From positions 1 to 36,625 of IMG/VR virus record IMGVR_UViG_3300032893_000179: a stretch of 36,625 nt of DNA. One strand, written 5' to 3'. Shown here in pieces: positions 32,346 to 36,625 of this stretch (its first letter is position 1; each line of letters begins with the position of its first letter). Source of the DNA: a virus. Below the pieces are notes generated by a model. It saw nothing but the letters and a program-made list of their open reading frames with translations. It did no database searches and was not told the origin of the DNA. The position numbers and the translations under genes are program-made.

Positions 32346-32640
32346 GAGTCAGCACGGTGAGGTTAAGGACGTTGACGATACTTGCCGCTTCCGGCTTGTC
32401 TTCCTCGGCTTGCGTGGCTTCCCGCCTGGCATCCACGGCATCCGCGGCCACAAGAACCTTGGATGCCGCCACGCGGTTGCGCTCGTCTTCTGACTTGCCG
32501 ACGACGAGGGCCATTTGGTTGACCACAAGCTTTTTTATCTCCGGCGGCACGTCCCAGCCATTTTTGATAGCACGGCGGACGAGGGCCATGTTGTACTTGC
32601 CGGCCTGCAAGCCGCCGTCGCCAAGAATACCGTCAGGCAT
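32248..32640 (-). CDS. Terminase small subunit-like protein
   Basis: 130 aa, starting MPDGILGDGGLQAGKYNMAL. The core NMALVRRAIKNGWDVPPEIK followed by RVAASKVLVAADAVDARRE is helical and resembles small proteins placed directly before large terminases in many prophages. The C-terminus is Gly/Pro-rich. It overlaps the terL start, indicating coupling. It would recognise the packaging start and dock on TerL, but a DNA-binding HTH is not clear-cut, so the assignment is mainly positional. Confidence 0.55.
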   Translation of the reverse strand: MPDGILGDGGLQAGKYNMALVRRAIKNGWDVPPEIKKLVVNQMALVVGKSEDERNRVAASKVLVAADAVDARREATQAEEDKPEAASIVNVLNLTVLTHEQLEQLDRALAIAAGGSGGTAPPDRNGKVSA

Positions 32641-32751
32641 TATCTTTTCCCCCAGAACCCCCAGGTAACCAAAATTCGTTTCTCTTTATGTAGCACCTAA
32701 CCCTCCCCACCAATGTCTACCCAGTCCTCGAACGGGTCGTCCATGATGGTA

Positions 32752-33075
32752 TCACTTTCCGGCGTGCGTACCCTCAATGCCAGCCTGCTCACGCCGTTTG
32801 GTACGGCTGTCGAGTAAGGCGAGGGCCGCTTCCAAGTGCTTGATTGCCGCTGCATTCTCCTCGCAGTTAAAACGCGACCTCTGGTAGAACTCCAATCGGT
32901 CCTGCGCTGCCGCTATGATATCCTCCACGAAAGCGCCGTTCGGCTCCTCCCGTTGTTCGCCTCTTCCGAGTGGACCTCGCTGCCATGCGATGGCGAACCC
33001 TTTGCCGAACGTATGGCCACCCTCAGGGCAACCATTGGCATCACTGAACTGAGAAGAGTAGATAGTGTTTCGCAT
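32752..33075 (-). CDS. Tad1-like candidate anti-Thoeris protein (Acb2/Tad1 hairpin)
   Basis: 107 aa from the ATG at 33073-33075 with AGGAG 7 nt upstream. It has an N-terminal beta segment (FAIAWQRGPLGRG), then PNGAFVEDIIAAAQDRLEFY, a helical hairpin with NAAAIKHLEAALALLDSRTK, and the end GIEGTHAGK. This follows a phage family that I recall as Acb2/Tad1-type: NGxxxED..., RLxxFQ, ENALAL...L..RT..R..RGVEGT. Tyr64, Asn74 and Arg91-Thr92 have the spacing I remember for the cyclic-ADPR-isomer-binding Phe, Asn, Arg and Thr of cbTad1. If correct it sequesters an immune signalling nucleotide in the infected cell. Family assignment is from memory. Confidence 0.55.
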   Translation of the reverse strand: MRNTIYSSQFSDANGCPEGGHTFGKGFAIAWQRGPLGRGEQREEPNGAFVEDIIAAAQDRLEFYQRSRFNCEENAAAIKHLEAALALLDSRTKRREQAGIEGTHAGK

Positions 33076-33090
33076 TGTGACTCCTAGCTC

Positions 33091-33108
33091 CCCAATTAAC
33101 AGATTGGG
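33091..33108 (-). promoter_or_regulatory. Hairpin immediately upstream of the Tad1-like gene
   Basis: CCCAAT and ATTGGG form a 6-bp stem around CTGTTA on the minus strand, ending about 6 nt before the AGGAG ribosome-binding site. The 115-nt gap here (33076-33190) holds no other gene. It could affect translation or protect the 5' end. Confidence 0.35.
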
Positions 33109-33190
33109 ACGGCATATCGGGGTTTTTCAATTTCCAATCGCCAGATTTTAACTTCGCTTGATTTCCGATGCAAGACATTAATGTGCTGGG

Positions 33191-33496
33191 TCATTCTTCG
33201 GCAAGTTCTTTGATGCAATCATCGCACAGGATATGCGTCCAGCACGAGGACCACCAGAATCTTCGGATCCAGACGAACCAGCCGCGAAATCGGACCTTGA
33301 CGGGGTGCCCGTAGCACCAATATTTGCAGCGAGCGCATTGGCCAATGAGTTGACCAGGGATGGTGACTGTCTTTCTTGGATCTTCCACGTTTTTTTTCAT
33401 CCAGCAGCGCAACCGCTGCCACAATTCTCGCAAATTCTGACGACCTGGCCTTCCGGGTTTATTTGGGACCAGACTTCTTCTTCCGATGGTCGGCAA
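33191..33496 (-). CDS. Small zinc-binding protein
   Basis: 101 aa, starting MPTIGRRSLVPNKPGRPGRQ, basic and Arg/Trp-rich. CARCKYWCYGHPVKV (residues ~54-68) and CDDCIKELAEE at the C-terminus provide two CxxC-like pairs about 33 residues apart, so it probably binds one zinc ion. A GAGGA ribosome-binding site lies upstream. No family recognised. It lies between the ParB-like and Tad1-like genes among early accessory genes. Confidence 0.5.
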   Translation of the reverse strand: MPTIGRRSLVPNKPGRPGRQNLRELWQRLRCWMKKNVEDPRKTVTIPGQLIGQCARCKYWCYGHPVKVRFRGWFVWIRRFWWSSCWTHILCDDCIKELAEE

Positions 33497-33580
33497 GTTT
33501 TCCTCACCGGGTAGTCACGGTCAGGACTACGCTTCCCAACGCACGCACGGCTCACGTTTGCCAATGGCTCGAAACGGCTG

Positions 33581-33763
33581 CTATTCTATCACGTTGCACG
33601 TCTCGCCGCACTGCTTGCACTTGAAATCCTTGGCGTCCTTGGCGATGGCATTGTCGAAGCCGCAGTTATCGCAAGAGGCGGACATCTGATCCATTTCCAG
33701 GTCGGGGCCGGGGAGTCCGCCGAGCTTGGCGATGAGGAAGCGGCCGTCCACGAAGCGATTTTT
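33581..33763 (-). pseudogene. Frame-shifted C-terminal part of the ParB-like gene, with zinc ribbon
   Basis: In the frame one base off from the ParB-like ORF the sequence reads NRFVDGRFLIAKLGGLPGPD, then ASCDNCGFDNAI and FKCKQCGETCNVIE to a TAG at 33581-33583. FVDGRFLIAKL reads like the natural end of the domain that precedes it in the other frame. Removing one A from the A5 run (33759-33763, T5 on plus) joins them as GCEENRFVDGRF. The zinc-ribbon end might instead start its own small gene at MDQMSASCDNC. Confidence 0.55.
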
Positions 33764-34511
33764 CCTCGCAGCCGATGGTGCGCAGGAAGTGGTTGCGAAT
33801 GCGGACGTCCTGGAAGATGACGACGCAGTAGAAGTTGGGGTCGTCGCGGAAGGCCTGTTTTTTTTCGGTCTTGTCGAGTTGGGCACGGGCGGCGCGCACC
33901 TTGTCCGCAGCGGTTTGCAGGGCCTCGGGGTTGGCGATGAGGGGAGCGTTGCCGAAGAGTTGGTAGATGTCGTCGGTCCCGAACCCGGTGGCATCCAGGT
34001 CGATCTCCTCCTTGAACATGGCCTCCAGCTTGCCGAGGTCCCAGGTGCCGGCGGCTTCCTGGTTGTTGAGGGCGATATTCAGTTCGCGCTCCTTCTTCGG
34101 ATCCACGTCGATGACCGCGACATCGATTGTGTAGTCGCTCGTCTTTTCCAGGGAGTCGATGACCGAGATGCGCTGGTGCCCACCGACAAGGTTATCCGAG
34201 CGGCGGTTCCAGACGAGGGGCTCGACCAGGCCGTGCTTCTCGATCACCTTGCGGAGCTTCTGACGGGCCTTTTCGGAGAGGACGCGGGGATTGTAAGGGG
34301 CGTTTTTGAGTAGGGAACGGTGGATGCGCTCGATGGTGAATTGCTGGAAGCGCGAGAGGGCGGCGAGGGGCTGGACGCTGGCTGCTGGCTCGGCAGGCGC
34401 TGCTGGTGGCGCGGCGCCCTGGAGCTCGGCGTCTGGGGCGTCTACGGCGGCTGTCACGGCGCCGACGGCCTGGAAGGCGGCTTCGATGCTGGGTTTCTGT
34501 TTCTTGCCCAT
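33666..34511 (-). CDS. ParB-like nuclease-domain protein (IbrB-like), apparent frameshift near C-terminus
   Basis: 281 aa as read. After an Ala/Pro-rich N-terminus, residues ~55-175 form a ParB/sulfiredoxin-like domain: IHRSLLKNAPYNPRVLSEKA, KHGLVEPLVWNRRSDNLVGG followed by HQRI, then VIDVDPKKERELNIALNNQE. The C-domain runs to FLRTIGCEE, after which the frame gives an Arg/Pro-rich nonsense-like end (GRPLPHRQARRTPRPRP) while the neighbouring frame gives a sensible continuation. It overlaps the PAPS-reductase-like gene by one base. ParB-like plus PAPS-reductase-like pairs (IbrB/IbrA type) recur in phages and act in regulation or DNA-linked chemistry. The biochemical role here is unknown. Confidence 0.7.
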   Translation of the reverse strand: MGKKQKPSIEAAFQAVGAVTAAVDAPDAELQGAAPPAAPAEPAASVQPLAALSRFQQFTIERIHRSLLKNAPYNPRVLSEKARQKLRKVIEKHGLVEPLVWNRRSDNLVGGHQRISVIDSLEKTSDYTIDVAVIDVDPKKERELNIALNNQEAAGTWDLGKLEAMFKEEIDLDATGFGTDDIYQLFGNAPLIANPEALQTAADKVRAARAQLDKTEKKQAFRDDPNFYCVVIFQDVRIRNHFLRTIGCEEKSLRGRPLPHRQARRTPRPRPGNGSDVRLLR

Positions 34512-35191
34512 CAGGTCACGTTATAGAACGTTCGGCGGGCGACTACGCTGTCCGCGTATTGGAACGTCTCGCAGAGCTTCTTGAAGTCTTCCGGATGGTT
34601 GTCGTGCATCCAGAGGAGGCTGCTGGTGCCGAGGTCCACGCCGGCGGCGCGGCGGTCCTTGGATTCCTGGGGGATGGGGATCTTGCGTGAGTCGAGATAG
34701 GCCATGACGTCATACTTGGACCAGGAGCGAATGGGATAGAAGATATGCGAGCATTTCTTGGAGGCGCCGGTGGCGCTCATCATGCGGCGGCGCCAGAGTC
34801 CGTCCGCCGTTTTGCCGCCGTGGGCGATGATGGGAATGCCGGTTTCCTCGACAACCATCTCGTAGATGTCGAAGAGCTTGAAGTTCGGAAGGTCGTCAAA
34901 GGAATGATGGTTGGGGCAGTAGATGCCATTGCGCAGGCACTTGAAAAGGACCCAATGGGGGAACTGGAGGACGGGGGTGCCCCAGCGTTTATGGGCGTCG
35001 GCGAGGCGCTCTTCGATGAAGGATAGGCCCGGGACGAGGTACATGAAGAAGGGGATCACGCGGTCGAAGGCCCTCGTGCACAGGTCCATGACGGCGAGGG
35101 AGTCTTTGCCGGTGGAAAATGAAACAAGGCACGCCTTGTGAAAGCGTGCCTTTTCTTTGAGATCCGACAGGTCGGCGAATACGCTGGCCAT
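34511..35191 (-). CDS. PAPS reductase/adenine-nucleotide alpha-hydrolase-like protein (IbrA/DndC-like)
   Basis: 226 aa, starting MASVFADLSDLKEKARFHKA. CLVSFSTGKDSLAVMDLCTR holds the PP-loop (S-T-G-K-D-S, around residues 25-31). HGGKTADGLWRRRMM matches the second substrate-contacting segment of the superfamily, and FYPIRSWSKYDVMAYLDSRK is the usual W-x-x-x-D-V segment. CxxxC pairs suitable for a DndC iron-sulfur cluster are not obvious. Members adenylate or reduce sulfur compounds or, in IbrA-type proteins, act with a ParB-like partner, which is encoded next to it with a one-base overlap. Confidence 0.75.
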   Translation of the reverse strand: MASVFADLSDLKEKARFHKACLVSFSTGKDSLAVMDLCTRAFDRVIPFFMYLVPGLSFIEERLADAHKRWGTPVLQFPHWVLFKCLRNGIYCPNHHSFDDLPNFKLFDIYEMVVEETGIPIIAHGGKTADGLWRRRMMSATGASKKCSHIFYPIRSWSKYDVMAYLDSRKIPIPQESKDRRAAGVDLGTSSLLWMHDNHPEDFKKLCETFQYADSVVARRTFYNVT

Positions 35192-35196
35192 GTAAA

Positions 35197-35574
35197 TTAG
35201 CCGCCACCGCCGCCACCGCCACCGCCACCACCGCCACCCTTGCCCTTGCCATGGCCAAGGGACGAGCGACAGCCAAAAAGGCCACGAAAGCCAAGGGTGT
35301 CCTGGTTTCCTTTCACGAGAGCAAGGGCGGCGCGCAGGTCGTCGCCTTCCTTGACATGGTTGTTGGGGGATTCAATATCCGATTCGATCCGTGCCAGGGC
35401 TAACGCAGCCGCAGCGACTAAAGAGGCGTGACAGTTGACAGCCAGGACGATGAGGCGCGCATCGCCTGCCGATTGGATATTGCCGATCTCAACGTTTCGC
35501 TCATCCAGAATATCCCACGATCCTTTGACGGTATCGACAGGAACCGCTCGCCAAGGTGGAGGTGTGTGCCTCAT
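35197..35574 (-). CDS. Small phage protein of HTPxPW type with poly-glycine tail
   Basis: 125 aa. MRHTPPPWRAV at the N-terminus and SAGDARLIVLAVNCHASLVA further on match a widespread small phage family (HTPGPW..., DA.LI..A...L..A) of unknown function. The C-terminus ends with GKGKGG and 13-14 consecutive Gly residues encoded by GGC/GGT triplets (35197-35237), a sequence prone to slippage. It overlaps the ATPase gene stop by 4 nt and precedes the PAPS-reductase-like gene by 5 nt. Confidence 0.65.
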   Translation of the reverse strand: MRHTPPPWRAVPVDTVKGSWDILDERNVEIGNIQSAGDARLIVLAVNCHASLVAAAALALARIESDIESPNNHVKEGDDLRAALALVKGNQDTLGFRGLFGCRSSLGHGKGKGGGGGGGGGGGGG

Positions 35575-36625
35575 TCGTGACCTCCTTCCACGATCTCCAC
35601 ATGCAGATACTTGTCATCGTAGTCCGACACCACGCCGGTACTGAGGATGCGATAGTCGTTTTCTTCGGCCATTTTGTAGACGATGGCCCGCGTTTCATCG
35701 GTGAGACGCTCCCAGCCGTCCATGGCGATCATGCGGATTCTCCTCGGCCGGCGCATGGCGAGCGCGATGGCGAAGGCATACTGCTCGGCGGTCGATGCCT
35801 GCCGGAAGGGGACGCCCTTGTAAAGCAGCGTCCGATCCTCTTTCACTTCCAGGCCGTCGATGCCGATGGCCTCGCGCGAGAGGATCTTCGCCTTGAGCGC
35901 GTCCAGTTCCTTGACGATCTTGTCGGCCTTGGCGGCGGCTTCTTCGGCTTCCCTGGCCTCGGCCTTGAGACGCTCGAAGTTGGCTTTCTTCTCGCGGGCT
36001 GCTGCCGTCGCCTCGCGTCTTGATTCCACGGCCCTGATCTCGGCGCGCACGTCCTTGAGTTCGGGCATGGGGTCTGGGAATGCCTCGGTCTTCTCCTGCG
36101 CCTCAGTCAGCTCTTCTATGGCCTTCGCCACCTTGGCGTCGTTTTTCTTGACCTCGGCCTCAAGCTTGGCGACCTCGTCCTTGAGAGCTTTCAGGCGCTT
36201 TTGCATCTGGGCCCCGGTGGCGTTGAGCGTGTTGTAGGCGCTCTGCTTGAGCGCTTCTTCCTTGGCAAGCGCATCCCGCTTGGCCTGCGCTTTCTCCAGC
36301 GCGTCCATGCGTGCGAGCAGGGCCGTGATGTCCTCGGTCGGTTCCTCGGCCTCGCCAGGAAGGTCGGCCATGGCCTCCTGCGCAGCGGCGAGCTTCTTGG
36401 CGGCAATGCGATTGGCCTCGGTGCGGCGCACGTAGTAGATGCCCGTTTTGCCGCAGAGGGATTCGAGGTACTCGAGGGCAGAGATGCCCATCGGCTTGTC
36501 GGGTGACTTCTCGCCGGTAATTGTCTCAACTTCCTTGAAAGGCGGCTTGACGTCCGCCACGGCCAGGATCTCGGTAAGCTGCTCGCGCTCGCTCATCCGT
36601 TCCACGAAGTCAGCCGGGTTGAGCA
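35571..36625 (-). CDS. SMC/Rad50-like AAA ATPase, C-terminal part (5' end outside window)
   Basis: The frame is open to the window edge (LNPADFVERMSEREQ before any start), so the Walker A half is missing here. About residues 70-230 of the visible part are a long Ala/Glu/Lys coiled coil (LEKAQAKRDALAKEEALKQS onward). The head returns with LLYKGVPFRQASTAEQYAFA (signature-like) and MIAMDGWERLTDE (Walker B with Asp and the following acidic residues). It ends HVEIVEGGHE. This is the SbcC/Rad50-type arrangement found in phage recombination ATPases, which process DNA ends together with a nuclease. The partner nuclease is not in the window. Confidence 0.75.
   Translation of the reverse strand, partial: LNPADFVERMSEREQLTEILAVADVKPPFKEVETITGEKSPDKPMGISALEYLESLCGKTGIYYVRRTEANRIAAKKLAAAQEAMADLPGEAEEPTEDITALLARMDALEKAQAKRDALAKEEALKQSAYNTLNATGAQMQKRLKALKDEVAKLEAEVKKNDAKVAKAIEELTEAQEKTEAFPDPMPELKDVRAEIRAVESRREATAAAREKKANFERLKAEAREAEEAAAKADKIVKELDALKAKILSREAIGIDGLEVKEDRTLLYKGVPFRQASTAEQYAFAIALAMRRPRRIRMIAMDGWERLTDETRAIVYKMAEENDYRILSTGVVSDYDDKYLHVEIVEGGHE

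Noticed and set aside
32697-32743. 15-codon minus-strand ORF (MDDPFEDWVDIGGEG)
   Set aside because: It is too short and lacks a convincing ribosome-binding site, though it sits between the Tad1-like and terminase genes.
1-36625. CRISPR array, IS element or rRNA
   Set aside because: I saw no regularly spaced repeats, transposase, terminal inverted repeats or rRNA sequence while reading both strands.

Overview
The window is the morphogenesis module of a tailed phage or prophage, transcribed almost entirely on the minus strand (right to left), with a few plus-strand genes set into it. The head genes are Mu-like: a gp29/DUF935-type portal, a MuF-type minor head protein, a gpI-like protease/scaffold, a gpT-like major capsid protein and a gpG-like morphogenesis protein. 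The tail looks long and thin (tube, frameshifted assembly chaperones, short tape measure). There is no integrase, repressor/Cro pair or replication gene, so lifestyle cannot be decided. The host is uncertain. The GTFTLTF-type beta domains and the cysteine-rich form of one homing endonuclease remind me of planctomycete-associated sequences, but that is memory only.

Layout in the direction of minus-strand transcription. 36.6-32.7 kb: accessory genes comprising an SMC/Rad50-like ATPase (cut by the window edge), a Gly-tailed small protein, a PAPS-reductase-like protein, a ParB-like protein with an apparent frameshift, a small zinc protein and a Tad1-like candidate anti-defence sponge. 32.6-30.7 kb: small-terminase-like protein and large terminase. 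30.5-29.75 kb: a mostly non-coding gap with two minus-strand terminators. 29.7-20.3 kb: a portal fused to a C39-like cysteine peptidase, a 1224-aa beta-helix tailspike, a motif-bearing virion protein and a Gly/Ala-rich fibre. 18.0-20.3 kb, plus strand: an XRE-type regulator and the MuF protein, which is split by an intein. 17.9-10.8 kb: protease/scaffold, decoration protein, methyltransferase-glycosyltransferase fusion, two small coiled coils and the major capsid protein. 10.1-1.6 kb: connector and tail genes. 1.6-0 kb: a GT9-like glycosyltransferase and a holin-like membrane protein running off the left end.

The most unusual locus is the MuF intein at 19185-20210. The splicing blocks are on the plus strand. 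Inside it, the minus strand carries an 895-nt codon-register ORF for a protein with three helix-turn-helix units and a Vsr/PD-(D/E)XK-like nuclease core, which looks like a homing endonuclease gene encoded antisense within the intein. The surrounding minus-strand genes could transcribe this endonuclease while the intein itself is expressed from the plus strand. Two more HNH-type homing endonuclease genes lie on the plus strand just beyond the 3' ends of the capsid and decoration genes.

Other structure not explained by the gene list: a leader hairpin repeated at nearly the same distance upstream of the capsid and decoration genes; a near-identical palindrome upstream of the XRE-MuF operon and of the portal gene; an N-terminal peptide motif shared by four otherwise different virion proteins; and a canonical CCCAAAC slippery site joining the two tail chaperone ORFs.
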